A stretch of 42,826 nt of DNA from CBFHWY01 sp965659675. GTDB lineage: Bacteria; Bacteroidota; Bacteroidia; Flavobacteriales_G; Salibacteraceae. The notes under the pieces were generated by a model. The model did not search any database. It was not told the DNA's origin and saw only the letters and a program-made list of their open reading frames with translations. Positions 18,111-26,697 of the stretch are shown one piece after another. The stretch covers positions 1 to 42,826 of the forward strand of contig CBFHWY010000014.1 of assembly GCA_965659675.1 (NCBI GenBank), read 5' to 3'. The first letter of the stretch is position 1; each line of letters opens with the position of its first letter. The position numbers and the translations under genes are program-made.

Positions 18111-19328
18111 ATGCCTTCAATTTCTAATAAAGGAAAGCAGATGCCGGAGTCTCCTATTAGGAAACTCGTACCTTATTCTGATGGTGCCAAGGAAAGAGGC
18201 GTTCATGTCTATCATTTGAACATTGGTCAGCCCGATATTAAATCACCAGAAGTGGCGCTTGATGCCATTCGCAATATAGACCTTGAAGTGGTTGAGTACA
18301 GTCAGAGTGCGGGGACTCCAAGCTACAGGGAAAAGCTCGCGGAGTACTATCAAAAATTAGGTCTTCATATTTCATCGGATAATGTGATGGTGACCACAGG
18401 TGGCTCAGAGGCGCTGCTTTTTGGGTTCATGTCTTGTTTGGACCCAGGCGATGAAGTGATCATCCCGGAACCCTTTTACGCCAATTACAATGGCTTCGCC
18501 ACTGCTGCTGGGGTGAGAGTGATCCCTGTGATCTCCAGGATCGATAATGGCTTTGCATTGCCTGACCTTGATGAGGTAGAAGAAAAGATAAACAGCAAGA
18601 CCAAAGCGATCCTGGTCTGCAACCCTGGAAACCCAACGGGTTACTTGTACACAGAAGAGGAGATCCAAAGAATTGCAGATTTTGCTCTGAAGTATGACCT
18701 TTTCGTTTTTGCAGACGAGGTGTACAGAGAGTTCTGCTATGATGGGGCCGTGCATCATTCGATCATGGAGGTTTCAGGTCTCGAGAATCATGCGATCATG
18801 GTTGATTCAGTATCCAAGCGCTACAGCATGTGCGGAGCGAGGGTTGGTTGCGTGGTCACCAGAAATGAAGAGGTCATGGAAACCATGCTCAAGTTTGCGC
18901 AATCAAGATTGAGTCCACCAGCTTTTGGTCAGATCGCTGGTGAGGCAGCCTTAGATACCCCGAAAGAGTATTTCGAAAATGTAACTGAGGAATACACGCG
19001 TCGACGCGATATCATGGTTGAAGGACTGAATAGTATACCCGGGGTGATCTGTCCGAAACCCATGGGTGCATTCTACTGTGTTGCCCAGCTTCCAGTGGAT
19101 GATGCTGAGGAGTTTTGCCAATGGATGCTTGAGTATTTCGATTATGAAGGGCAAACCATAATGATGGCCCCAGCGAATGGTTTTTACTCTGAGCCGACCA
19201 TGGGAATCAATCAGGTAAGACTGGCCTATGTTCTGAATGAGGATGATCTGCACAAGGCACTTGAATGTTTGAAGCATGGTCTGGAAGAATACCAACATAA
19301 TGCTGAATTAAAAGCGGAAACAGTCTAA
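18111..19328 (+). CDS. class I/II PLP-dependent aminotransferase
   Basis: A 405-residue fold-type I aminotransferase of the AspC/AAT family. Visible motifs are GGSEALLFGFMSCLDPGDEV, the substrate and phosphate loop NPGNPTGYLYT, FADEVYREF with the PLP-pyridine Asp, and DSVSKRYSMCGARVG, in which K236 is the Schiff-base lysine. The amino donor cannot be decided from sequence; aspartate-type substrates are likely. It follows the DUF1573 terminator and precedes the aldolase gene. Confidence 0.92.
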   Translation: MPSISNKGKQMPESPIRKLVPYSDGAKERGVHVYHLNIGQPDIKSPEVALDAIRNIDLEVVEYSQSAGTPSYREKLAEYYQKLGLHISSDNVMVTTGGSEALLFGFMSCLDPGDEVIIPEPFYANYNGFATAAGVRVIPVISRIDNGFALPDLDEVEEKINSKTKAILVCNPGNPTGYLYTEEEIQRIADFALKYDLFVFADEVYREFCYDGAVHHSIMEVSGLENHAIMVDSVSKRYSMCGARVGCVVTRNEEVMETMLKFAQSRLSPPAFGQIAGEAALDTPKEYFENVTEEYTRRRDIMVEGLNSIPGVICPKPMGAFYCVAQLPVDDAEEFCQWMLEYFDYEGQTIMMAPANGFYSEPTMGINQVRLAYVLNEDDLHKALECLKHGLEEYQHNAELKAETV

Positions 19329-19347
19329 AAAGGCAGTACTAAATTTC

Positions 19348-19355
19348 TAATTTTG
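19348..19355 (+). promoter_or_regulatory. putative -7 element of the aldolase gene
   Basis: TAATTTTG fits TAnnTTTG and ends 18 bases before the aldolase ATG. No convincing -33 element is seen. Confidence 0.5.
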
Positions 19356-19373
19356 ACCCCCAAATTTGACTAA

Positions 19374-20435
19374 ATGAGTACACTCGATAAAGTAGAAAGA
19401 TTACTTGGAGATAAAGCGCAGAGCTTACTGAATCACAAATGCCAAACCATTGGAAAGGACATGCTTCATGCGCCTTCAGAGCATTTCGTGGATGACTCAT
19501 TTGTTCAATCAAACCGAAGTCCTCAGGTCTTGAGAAACCTACAGAATCTCTATGATCACGGAAGAATCGGCGGAAGTGGGTATCTGTCCATTTTACCTGT
19601 GGATCAGGGAATAGAACATTCAGCTGGTGCCTCTTTCGCTCCAAATCCGATCTATTTTGATCCAGAGAACATCATCAAATTGGCGATCGAGTCGGGTTGC
19701 AATGGGGTGGCTTCCACCTTTGGTGTGCTTGCAGCCAATTCCAGAAAATACGCGCACAAGATCCCTTTCATCGTAAAACTCAATCACAATGAATTCCTGA
19801 GCTACCCGGGCTCTTACAATCAGATCATGTTTGGGTCAGTTGATGATGCATGGGAGCTAGGTGCAGCAGCAGTTGGAGCAACGATTTATTTTGGGTCTGA
19901 AGAGTCAGAAAGACAGATACAGGAAGTGGCTCAGGCTTTTGAGCGAGCGCATGAGCTCGGAATGGCGACAATACTCTGGTGTTACACGCGTAATAATGCA
20001 TTCAAAAAAGATGGTGTGGATTATCATACTGCGGCAGATCTTACCTCACAGGCCAATCACCTGGGCGTGACCATTCAGGCTGATATCATCAAGCAGAAGA
20101 TGCCAACGAACAACGGCGGATATACGGCCATTAATTTTGGTAAGACACATGATAAGGTATATAGCGAACTCACTACCGATCATCCAATAGACCTCACACG
20201 CTATCAGGTGGCCAACTGTTACATGGGCCGCATTGGCTTGATCAACTCAGGTGGAGCTTCTACAGGAGACTCAGACCTGGCTGATGCCGTAGAGACCGCT
20301 GTGGTCAATAAAAGAGCTGGAGGACATGGGCTCATTTTGGGAAGAAAAGCATTCCAGAGACCTATGGATGAAGGAATTGAATTGATCCAGTCTGTGCAGG
20401 ATGTTTATCTTGAAGACCAGATCGATCTCGCATAA
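19374..20435 (+). CDS. fbaB: class I fructose-bisphosphate aldolase (FbaB/DhnA type)
   Basis: A Schiff-base aldolase of glycolysis and gluconeogenesis that splits fructose 1,6-bisphosphate. The 353-residue protein has DhnA-family signatures: LSILPVDQGIEHSAGASFAPNP, FIVKLNHNE, ATILWCYTRNNAF, AINFGKTHD and the phosphate-binding end GHGLILGRKAFQRP. The length matches the archaeal/E. coli FbaB-like class. It lies 11 bases before accD, so the two may be co-transcribed. Confidence 0.93.
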   Translation: MSTLDKVERLLGDKAQSLLNHKCQTIGKDMLHAPSEHFVDDSFVQSNRSPQVLRNLQNLYDHGRIGGSGYLSILPVDQGIEHSAGASFAPNPIYFDPENIIKLAIESGCNGVASTFGVLAANSRKYAHKIPFIVKLNHNEFLSYPGSYNQIMFGSVDDAWELGAAAVGATIYFGSEESERQIQEVAQAFERAHELGMATILWCYTRNNAFKKDGVDYHTAADLTSQANHLGVTIQADIIKQKMPTNNGGYTAINFGKTHDKVYSELTTDHPIDLTRYQVANCYMGRIGLINSGGASTGDSDLADAVETAVVNKRAGGHGLILGRKAFQRPMDEGIELIQSVQDVYLEDQIDLA

Positions 20436-20446
20436 AAGCACACACT

Positions 20447-21289
20447 ATGGCTTGGTTTAAAAGAGAAAAGAAAGGTATAACAACTCCAACTACTCAAAAG
20501 AAGGAGACCCCAGAAGGACTATGGTATAAAACCCCTACTGGGAAGATCATTGAAACGAATGAGTTAAGGGAGAACCTTTATGTTAGTCCGGAGGACGATT
20601 ATCACGTTCGCATTGGTTCAGAAGAATACTTCCAGGTCTTGTTTGATGATTCAAAGTACACTGAGATCAATAAAGGAATGCGCGCATCTGATCCCTTGAA
20701 ATTTGAGGATACCAAAAAGTATGTTGACCGACTCAAGAGTTCTCAGGAAAAAACGGGTTTAAAGGACGCTATCAGAACAGCACATGGAAAGTTGGATGGG
20801 CACGCATTGATGATTGCATGTATGGACTTCTCTTTTATTGGCGGTTCAATGGGGGCTGTTGTAGGAGAAAAGATCTCATTGGCGATCGACTACTGCATCA
20901 AACATGAAACACCCTTGATGATCATTTCTAAATCGGGTGGAGCCAGAATGATGGAAGCTGGATTTTCGTTGATGCAAATGGCAAAGACTTCAGCCAAGCT
21001 TTCATTGCTGGCAGAAAAGAAGATCCCTTATATCTCATTGCTAACAGATCCTACCACGGGTGGAGTGACGGCCTCATATGCCATGTTGGGAGACGTGAAT
21101 ATTGCAGAACCAAAAGCTTTGATCGGGTTCGCAGGTCCGCGGGTGATCAAGGAAACAATAGGAAAGGATCTACCGGAGGGATTCCAAACTTCAGAGTTCT
21201 TACTGGAACATGGATTCCTGGATTTTATCGTTCACAGAAAGGAAATGAAGGAGAAACTTTCACTCCTGCTCAATTTGTTTAAGAACTAG
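20447..21289 (+). CDS. accD: acetyl-CoA carboxylase carboxyltransferase subunit beta, without zinc ribbon
   Basis: AccD forms the carboxyltransferase with AccA and makes malonyl-CoA for fatty acid synthesis. The 280-residue protein has the crotonase-like core, with GGSMGAVVGEKI, SKSGGARMMEAGFSLMQMAKTS, PTTGGVTASYAMLGD and GFAGPRVIKETI. The N-terminal segment that is a four-cysteine zinc ribbon in E. coli AccD is recognisable here (GLWYKTPTGKIIETNELRENLYVSPEDDYHVRIG), but it contains no cysteine. Confidence 0.96.
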   Translation: MAWFKREKKGITTPTTQKKETPEGLWYKTPTGKIIETNELRENLYVSPEDDYHVRIGSEEYFQVLFDDSKYTEINKGMRASDPLKFEDTKKYVDRLKSSQEKTGLKDAIRTAHGKLDGHALMIACMDFSFIGGSMGAVVGEKISLAIDYCIKHETPLMIISKSGGARMMEAGFSLMQMAKTSAKLSLLAEKKIPYISLLTDPTTGGVTASYAMLGDVNIAEPKALIGFAGPRVIKETIGKDLPEGFQTSEFLLEHGFLDFIVHRKEMKEKLSLLLNLFKN

Positions 21290-21292
21290 GTA

Positions 21293-21321
21293 TTTGCATT
21301 TAAAATATTAGCTTACCTTTG
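21293..21321 (+). promoter_or_regulatory. promoter of rpsO
   Basis: TTTG at 21293-21296 and TACCTTTG at 21314-21321 with a 17-base spacer match the Bacteroidota consensus well. The -7 element ends 39 bases before the rpsO ATG. Confidence 0.75.
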
Positions 21322-21360
21322 CCGCCTTAATAAATTAGGAGTAATAAGTAAGTAAAGAAG

Positions 21361-21630
21361 ATGTCGTTAAGCACAGAAGAGAAAAAAGAGATTTTCAAGG
21401 AGCACGGTAAGTCTGAATCAGACACTGGAACTTCAGAAGCACAAATCGCTCTTTTTACGACGCGTATCAATCATTTGACTGATCACCTTAAGCGAAATAG
21501 AAAAGATTTCGCTACACAACGTTCTCTTATTGCCATGGTTGGTAAAAGGAGAAAGCTGCTCAATTATCTTAAAGATAAAGAGATTGGGCGTTACAGAGCG
21601 ATCATTAAGAAGCTGAATCTCAGAAAGTAA
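21361..21630 (+). CDS. rpsO: 30S ribosomal protein S15
   Basis: S15 binds 16S rRNA early in small-subunit assembly. The 89 residues fit the family exactly, with HGKSESDTGTSEAQIALFTTRI, LTDHLKRNRKDFATQRSLIAMV and GKRRKLLNYLK. It has its own promoter, is closed by a hairpin terminator, and is followed by pnp. The rpsO-pnp order is the widespread bacterial arrangement. Confidence 0.98.
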   Translation: MSLSTEEKKEIFKEHGKSESDTGTSEAQIALFTTRINHLTDHLKRNRKDFATQRSLIAMVGKRRKLLNYLKDKEIGRYRAIIKKLNLRK

Positions 21631-21636
21631 TTATTT

Positions 21637-21666
21637 AAAAAGGCAACATGGTTTGCCTTTTTTTTT
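21637..21666 (+). terminator. rho-independent terminator after rpsO
   Basis: Arms AAAAAGGCAA (21637-21646) and TTGCCTTTTT (21653-21662) with a 6-base loop run into nine T. It could also attenuate transcription into pnp. Confidence 0.9.
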
Positions 21667-21702
21667 GCTTCCTATCTGCTAAGCGTACAAGCAATTTAAT
21701 TC

Positions 21703-23829
21703 ATGAAAAAAGTAGTAAACAAAGCCATTAAGATTGGCTCACAAGAAATTATTGTAGAAACCGGTAAACTCGCCACTCAGGCGCACGGTTCAGTAGTTGT
21801 TAAAGCTGGAGGCACAATGCTTTTGGCAACAGTTGTATCTAATAAAGAAGGAGATCCAAATGCTCCATTCTTTCCACTTACCGTGGACTATAGAGAGAAA
21901 TATGCCGCTGCGGGTCGATTCCCGGGTGGCTTTATGAAGCGTGAAGCGCGCCCATCTGAATCTGAGATCCTCGTATCCAGATTGGTTGATAGAGCACTTC
22001 GCCCAATGTTCCCAGACGGATATAAGAATGAAACTCAGGTCTTGATATCATTAATCTCTTCAGATCCTGAGACCATGCCTGATTCACTGGCCTGTTTTGC
22101 TGCAGCAGCAGCGATCTCGGTTTCAGATATTCCATTTGCCGAGCCCATCTCAGAAGTGAGAGTAGCCAGGATCAATGGAAATTTTGTGGTTAACCCTGCA
22201 AAGTCTGATCTCGAAATGGCCGACATTGATCTTATGGTGGCCGCCACCGAAAAGAACATCGTCATGGTGGAAGGCGAAATGAATGAGGTTTCTGAGCAGG
22301 AAATGGTGGAAGGCATCAAAGTTGCACATGACGCCATCAAGGAACAGTGTAAGCTTCAAAGCGAACTGGGTAAAGAGGTCCTCGGTGACACACCTAAGCG
22401 TGAATGGGCCAAGCCAGAAGTGGATGAAGATCTATTAAAGCAAGTGAAAGATGCTTGCTATGAAGCTTGTGCAAGCATTGCCAGAAAAGCAAGTGAGAAG
22501 AATGAAAGGTCTGAGGCATTCACTCAACTACTTGAAGAATTTAAGTCTAAGTTCTCGGAAGAGGAATTAGAAGAAAAAGGAAGACAGATCAGCGAATACT
22601 TTGGTAAAGTGAAAAAAGAAGCAGTTCGCCGCGTGGTCCTTGATGAGTCCGTTCGTTTGGATGGACGTAAGACCGATGAGGTGAGACCGATCTGGTGTGA
22701 AGTGGATTATCTTCCAATGGCACACGGTTCAAGTATCTTCACAAGAGGTGAAACTCAGTCGCTGACTACCATCACCCTCGGAAATAAAATGGACGAGCAA
22801 ATGATCGATGGAGCTTTTCATCAGGGATCTGAGCGTATTTTGCTTCACTATAACTTCCCTCCATTCTGTACAGGTGAAGTGAAGAGAATGTTTGGTACAT
22901 CCCGAAGAGAGGTTGGTCATGGTAACCTTGCCTTAAGAGCACTTAAGCCGATCATTCCTGGAATGGATGAAGGAAACCCTTACACCTTGAGAATTGTGTC
23001 AGATGTACTTGAGTCGAATGGATCATCTTCAATGGCTACAGTTTGCGCTGGTTCAATGGCCTTGATGGATGCAGGAATCAAAATGAAGAAGCCAGTTTCA
23101 GGTATCGCTATGGGGCTCATCATGGATGAGCAGGGAAAGTATGCTGTACTATCTGATATCCTGGGAGATGAAGATCACCTCGGAGACATGGACTTTAAAG
23201 TAACAGGAACGGATGAAGGGATCACTGCCTGCCAGATGGATATCAAGGTTGACGGACTTCCTTACGAAGTATTGACTGAAGCACTTGATCAGGCAAAAAG
23301 AGGACGTTTACATATTCTAGGTGAAATGGCGAAAGCGATCGCAGAACCTAGAGCCGACTTGAAACCTCATGCTCCAAGAATTGAGACCTTATTCATTGAT
23401 AAGGAATTCATTGGTGCGGTGATCGGACCAGGTGGAAAGATCATTCAGGAAATTCAGGAAGAAAGTGGTGCTAACGTAACCATTGATGAAGTAGACAATA
23501 AAGGAGTAGTGGAGATCATGTCTGACGACCTGGCTTCTATCGAAAAAGCGCTATCCAGAATCAAAGGTATCGTTGCAAAACCAGAGGTAGGTGAGATCTA
23601 CAAAGGAAAAGTGAAGAACATCACCTCTTTTGGTGCATTCATCGAAATCCTTCCGAACAAGGATGGACTACTTCACATCTCAGAAATTGACCACAAAAGA
23701 GTCAATAACGTAGAGGATGTGCTGAAAGAAGGGCAAGAGCTTGAGGTGAAATTGATCGCAGTTGATCAAAAAACTGGCAAGCTGAAGCTTTCCCGCAAAG
23801 TACTTCTACCCAAACCTGAAGAGGCATAG
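21703..23829 (+). CDS. pnp: polyribonucleotide nucleotidyltransferase (PNPase)
   Basis: PNPase degrades RNA 3' to 5' by phosphorolysis. The 708-residue protein has two RNase PH domains, the second with RRVVLDESVRLDGRKTDEVRPI, RGETQSLTTITLG and FPPFCTGEVKRMFGTSRREVGHG. A KH domain (EFIGAVIGPGGKIIQEIQEE) and a C-terminal S1 domain (GEIYKGKVKNITSFGAFIEI) follow. The length and domain order are standard. It sits between the rpsO terminator and the sigma-factor gene. Confidence 0.98.
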   Translation: MKKVVNKAIKIGSQEIIVETGKLATQAHGSVVVKAGGTMLLATVVSNKEGDPNAPFFPLTVDYREKYAAAGRFPGGFMKREARPSESEILVSRLVDRALRPMFPDGYKNETQVLISLISSDPETMPDSLACFAAAAAISVSDIPFAEPISEVRVARINGNFVVNPAKSDLEMADIDLMVAATEKNIVMVEGEMNEVSEQEMVEGIKVAHDAIKEQCKLQSELGKEVLGDTPKREWAKPEVDEDLLKQVKDACYEACASIARKASEKNERSEAFTQLLEEFKSKFSEEELEEKGRQISEYFGKVKKEAVRRVVLDESVRLDGRKTDEVRPIWCEVDYLPMAHGSSIFTRGETQSLTTITLGNKMDEQMIDGAFHQGSERILLHYNFPPFCTGEVKRMFGTSRREVGHGNLALRALKPIIPGMDEGNPYTLRIVSDVLESNGSSSMATVCAGSMALMDAGIKMKKPVSGIAMGLIMDEQGKYAVLSDILGDEDHLGDMDFKVTGTDEGITACQMDIKVDGLPYEVLTEALDQAKRGRLHILGEMAKAIAEPRADLKPHAPRIETLFIDKEFIGAVIGPGGKIIQEIQEESGANVTIDEVDNKGVVEIMSDDLASIEKALSRIKGIVAKPEVGEIYKGKVKNITSFGAFIEILPNKDGLLHISEIDHKRVNNVEDVLKEGQELEVKLIAVDQKTGKLKLSRKVLLPKPEEA

Positions 23830-23840
23830 TTGCGTATAAG

Positions 23841-23872
23841 ATTGGGAGGGGTCACTCAGGACCCCATCCAAT
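23841..23872 (+). promoter_or_regulatory. hairpin just upstream of the sigma-factor start
   Basis: ATTGGG-A-GGGGTC pairs with GACCCC-A-TCCAAT around a 6-base loop: twelve pairs, one of them G-U, with a symmetric A/A mismatch. The 3' arm ends 6 bases before the sigma-factor ATG. There is no T-run, so a simple terminator is unlikely. A translational or processing element is possible. Confidence 0.6.
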
Positions 23873-23878
23873 TAAGAT

Positions 23879-24748
23879 ATGCGTCAACTAAAAATTACCA
23901 AGCAAATTACGAATAGGGAAGTCGCTTCCCTGGATAAGTATTTAACGGAAATTGCGAAGCTCGACCTCATCAATGCAGAGGAAGAAGTAGAGCTTGCTAA
24001 ACGCATCAAACAAGGCGATCAGGTCGCTCTGGAGCGTTTAACCAAGGCAAATCTGCGCTTTGTGGTATCCGTTGCCAAGCAATATCAGAATCAGGGCCTA
24101 ACACTTCCCGATCTGATCAATGAAGGTAATTTGGGATTGATCAAAGCCGCGCAGCGTTTTGATGAGACCCGCGGATTTAAGTTCATTTCTTATGCCGTTT
24201 GGTGGATTCGACAATCCATTTTACAGGCTTTAGCAGAGCAATCCAGAATCGTTAGGCTACCGCTTAATAAAATTGGAACGATCTCCAAAGTGAAGAAGGC
24301 CTTTGCAAAACTTGAGCAGGAGTTGGAGCGTCCGCCAAAAGCTGAAGAGATCGCCGCGGAATTGGAGATCACCTTAAAAGAGGTCAAGTATTCTTTAAGG
24401 AACAGTGGAAAGCATGTCTCTATGGATGCACCCTTGCCAGGAGGAGATAGTGATGATCGAAACCTTTACGACGTGGTGGCAGAAAACGATGAGCCGTCTC
24501 CAGAAAACGGCCTTTTGAGGGATTCTTTGAGAAGAGAGATTCAACGCAGCCTTTCAATGCTTTCCCAAAGAGAAAGAGAGATCATCAATCTTTTTTATGG
24601 TCTATCCACCAAACATCCCCTGACCCTGGATGAGATAGGGGAGAAATTTGGGTTGACGCGCGAAAGGGTTCGTCAGATCAAGGAAAGATCGATCCGCAGA
24701 CTGCGAAAAACCTCTCGAAGCAATTTACTGAAGCAATATTTGGGATAA
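23879..24748 (+). CDS. rpoD: primary RNA polymerase sigma factor (RpoD/SigA type)
   Basis: A 289-residue sigma-70 group 1 factor of the short Bacteroidota type, which lacks region 1.1. Region 1.2 is YLTEIAKLDLINAEEEVELAKRI. Region 2 includes LRFVVSVAKQYQNQGLTLPDLINEGNLGLIKAA and the -10 helix FKFISYAVWWIRQSI. Region 3 follows, and region 4.2 has the helix-turn-helix LTLDEIGEKFGLTRERVRQIKERSIRRLR. In this phylum the factor reads the TTTG/TAnnTTTG promoters seen in this window. The 49-base gap from pnp is mostly filled by a strong hairpin. Confidence 0.95.
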   Translation: MRQLKITKQITNREVASLDKYLTEIAKLDLINAEEEVELAKRIKQGDQVALERLTKANLRFVVSVAKQYQNQGLTLPDLINEGNLGLIKAAQRFDETRGFKFISYAVWWIRQSILQALAEQSRIVRLPLNKIGTISKVKKAFAKLEQELERPPKAEEIAAELEITLKEVKYSLRNSGKHVSMDAPLPGGDSDDRNLYDVVAENDEPSPENGLLRDSLRREIQRSLSMLSQREREIINLFYGLSTKHPLTLDEIGEKFGLTRERVRQIKERSIRRLRKTSRSNLLKQYLG

Positions 24749-24763
24749 GCACGGGCAAGATCA

Positions 24764-24771
24764 TACTTTTG
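24764..24771 (+). promoter_or_regulatory. putative -7 element of rpe
   Basis: TACTTTTG ends 4 bases before the rpe ATG. Transcription would then start at or very near the ATG, giving a leaderless or nearly leaderless mRNA. The surrounding block 24746-24776 resembles the bshB1 promoter block. Confidence 0.55.
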
Positions 24772-24775
24772 CTGT

Positions 24776-25426
24776 ATGAATGTTGTGATCGCCCCTTCTG
24801 TACTTTCAGCTGATTTTGGAAACCTTGCCAGAGATTGTGAAATGATCAATCGCTCTGAGGCCGATTGGTTTCATGTAGACGTAATGGATGGGGTATTTGT
24901 ACCCAACATCTCATTCGGTATGCCAGTGATCAAACACATTAACAAGCATGCTACCAAGCTATTGGATGTGCATCTTATGATCGTGCAGCCCGAACGGTAC
25001 ATTAAAGACTTTAAAGCAGTTGGTGCCGATATTTTAACGGTGCATTACGAGGCCTGCACTCATTTGCACCGAACGATACAGGAGATTAAGGCTGAAGGAA
25101 TGAAAGCAGGCGTATCGCTGAATCCGCACACCCCTGTTTCTGTTTTGGAAGATATCATCGCCGATATCGATCTTGTTTTGATCATGAGTGTGAATCCGGG
25201 TTTTGGCGGACAAAGCTTTATTGAGAATGCCTATAAAAAGGTAAGTGAATGTAAGGCGCTAGCTGATAAGTACAACCCAGAACTTTATATTGAAGTAGAC
25301 GGAGGAGTTAACGATCAAAATGCGCCGAAACTGGTCGAAGCAGGTGCTAATGCGCTTGTAGCGGGAAGTTTTATTTTCAAGTCTGAAGACCCTGAAACTA
25401 CGATCAGCAAGCTCAAGAATTCCTGA
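24776..25426 (+). CDS. rpe: ribulose-phosphate 3-epimerase
   Basis: Rpe interconverts ribulose 5-phosphate and xylulose 5-phosphate in the pentose phosphate pathway. The 216-residue TIM-barrel protein has the family motifs VIAPSVLSADFGNLARDCEMI, FHVDVMDGVFVPNISFG, LLDVHLMIVQPERYI, LIMSVNPGFGGQSFI and YIEVDGGVNDQNAPKLVEAGANALVAGS. The metal-binding His and Asp residues are all present. Its stop codon abuts the stop of the convergent gene. Confidence 0.97.
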   Translation: MNVVIAPSVLSADFGNLARDCEMINRSEADWFHVDVMDGVFVPNISFGMPVIKHINKHATKLLDVHLMIVQPERYIKDFKAVGADILTVHYEACTHLHRTIQEIKAEGMKAGVSLNPHTPVSVLEDIIADIDLVLIMSVNPGFGGQSFIENAYKKVSECKALADKYNPELYIEVDGGVNDQNAPKLVEAGANALVAGSFIFKSEDPETTISKLKNS

Positions 25427-25436
25427 TCAGGAATTC
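25417..25436. repeat. perfect 20-bp palindrome between convergent stops
   Basis: GAATTCCTGA is followed directly by its own reverse complement. The centre TGATCA is the two abutting stop codons of rpe and the saccharopine-dehydrogenase-like gene, so both proteins end in Asn-Ser. Confidence 0.95.
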
Positions 25437-26626
25437 ACCCAATCTTCAAGATACTTATACCGTTTTGTTAGTTTGCCGTTTTCAGCAATGGTGGCGCGCT
25501 TCAGAATTTCGTCCTGGTCGTCATTAAACAAGGCGGGTAACACTTCCTGAATAAGGTCTGATCCAAACTCCTCTGATGAATCGCGCGGCAGTTCACAGGG
25601 AAGATTATCTACCGCCATTACCGTAATGGCATCTTCACGGTCGAAATCAACCTCTTTTTCTGCTTTTGGCTCATATCCATAGAGTGGATCCGCGATGGTT
25701 GTTGGGCGAATGGTGCTTGCCACCGGACCATCAATGTCGCATGAGATATCGGCCACTGTTTTGATATTAAAGGAATCTTGTTTTGCGTCTTCTCTGCTAA
25801 AGATGAAGGGAGACCCACTTTTCCAAAAGTGGCAGGCGACATAAATATCGGCCACTTCGGCAAATTGCATAAAGTCACTTTCATAGATCTCTGGCTTTTC
25901 AAAGAACTCCTTCATGGTTCCTGTGCTGCCATCCTTTCGTTTGTTGTAATCTACAACGCCTAGTTGCGTGAAAACAGGATGATTAAAATCCTTTTCGACA
26001 AAATCTTGAGGTTTGACTTGTTCAATGTTGATCTTTTCGAGGATCTCCAAAGCTCCTCCAGCTACACGGCCTCTTCCTGTGATCACCAGTTTTACAGCCG
26101 CTAAGTTCACTTTGAGCAGTTCATGTTCCATTTCCATTCGGTCTTCACATTCGAAGGCTCTTTTGAGCTCAAATCGTCCCGTTCTTTGTCCATATGCATA
26201 AAGAGCATTATAACAGCCCACAAGACCCGCATAACGTCCGAATGCAACCAATCGCGCACCATTTTCATCGGTCAGGCACTCATAGTCGATAAGCCGAATC
26301 TTTTTGTCGAGTATACTTTGAAGCAGTTTTTTGTTGTATTCCTGTTTTTTGATCGTGTGGGAGAAGAAGAAGTAGGTTTTATTCTCCATTAGGTGATCAA
26401 TGGGTACTTCCTTAACTCCAAAAAGAACTTCGCGATCGCTCAGATCCTTGCTCAGTTTCACTCCGGCTTTCTTATACTCTTCATTCCGAAAGCGACGTAT
26501 ACCGCTTTTTTCAACCAGTAGATCAATATTTGGACTCGCCTTTAGCTTGGCGCACTGTTCCGGTGAGAATGCGACCCTTTCGTCGGGTGGATCTTTTCTT
26601 TCTGTTATGATTCCGATCTTCAACAT
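25427..26626 (-). CDS. saccharopine-dehydrogenase-like NAD(P)-dependent oxidoreductase
   Basis: A 399-residue cytoplasmic protein of the alanine-dehydrogenase/PNT-like superfamily, closest in look to lysine-forming saccharopine dehydrogenase (LYS1). The N-terminal domain has IGIITERKDPPDERVAFSP, the conserved SHTIKKQEYN and the segment IDYECLTDENGARLVAFG. The Rossmann part has VITGRGRVAGGALEIL and DISCDIDGPVASTIRPTTI. Whether it acts on saccharopine, another opine-like amino acid or alanine cannot be decided here. It stands alone between rpe and ssrA. Confidence 0.8.
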   Translation of the reverse strand: MLKIGIITERKDPPDERVAFSPEQCAKLKASPNIDLLVEKSGIRRFRNEEYKKAGVKLSKDLSDREVLFGVKEVPIDHLMENKTYFFFSHTIKKQEYNKKLLQSILDKKIRLIDYECLTDENGARLVAFGRYAGLVGCYNALYAYGQRTGRFELKRAFECEDRMEMEHELLKVNLAAVKLVITGRGRVAGGALEILEKINIEQVKPQDFVEKDFNHPVFTQLGVVDYNKRKDGSTGTMKEFFEKPEIYESDFMQFAEVADIYVACHFWKSGSPFIFSREDAKQDSFNIKTVADISCDIDGPVASTIRPTTIADPLYGYEPKAEKEVDFDREDAITVMAVDNLPCELPRDSSEEFGSDLIQEVLPALFNDDQDEILKRATIAENGKLTKRYKYLEDWVNS

Positions 26627-26669
26627 GCTTAAAGCTTGTTAAGTTCCAAACATAGTGATATTGTTCTAG

Positions 26670-26677
26670 TATCTTTG
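26670..26677 (+). promoter_or_regulatory. putative -7 element of ssrA
   Basis: TATCTTTG matches TAnnTTTG and ends 20 bases before the mature 5' end of the tmRNA, leaving room for a short precursor leader. No clear -33 element is seen. Confidence 0.5.
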
Positions 26678-26697
26678 CTTTTCGTTCTTTAAGAAAT

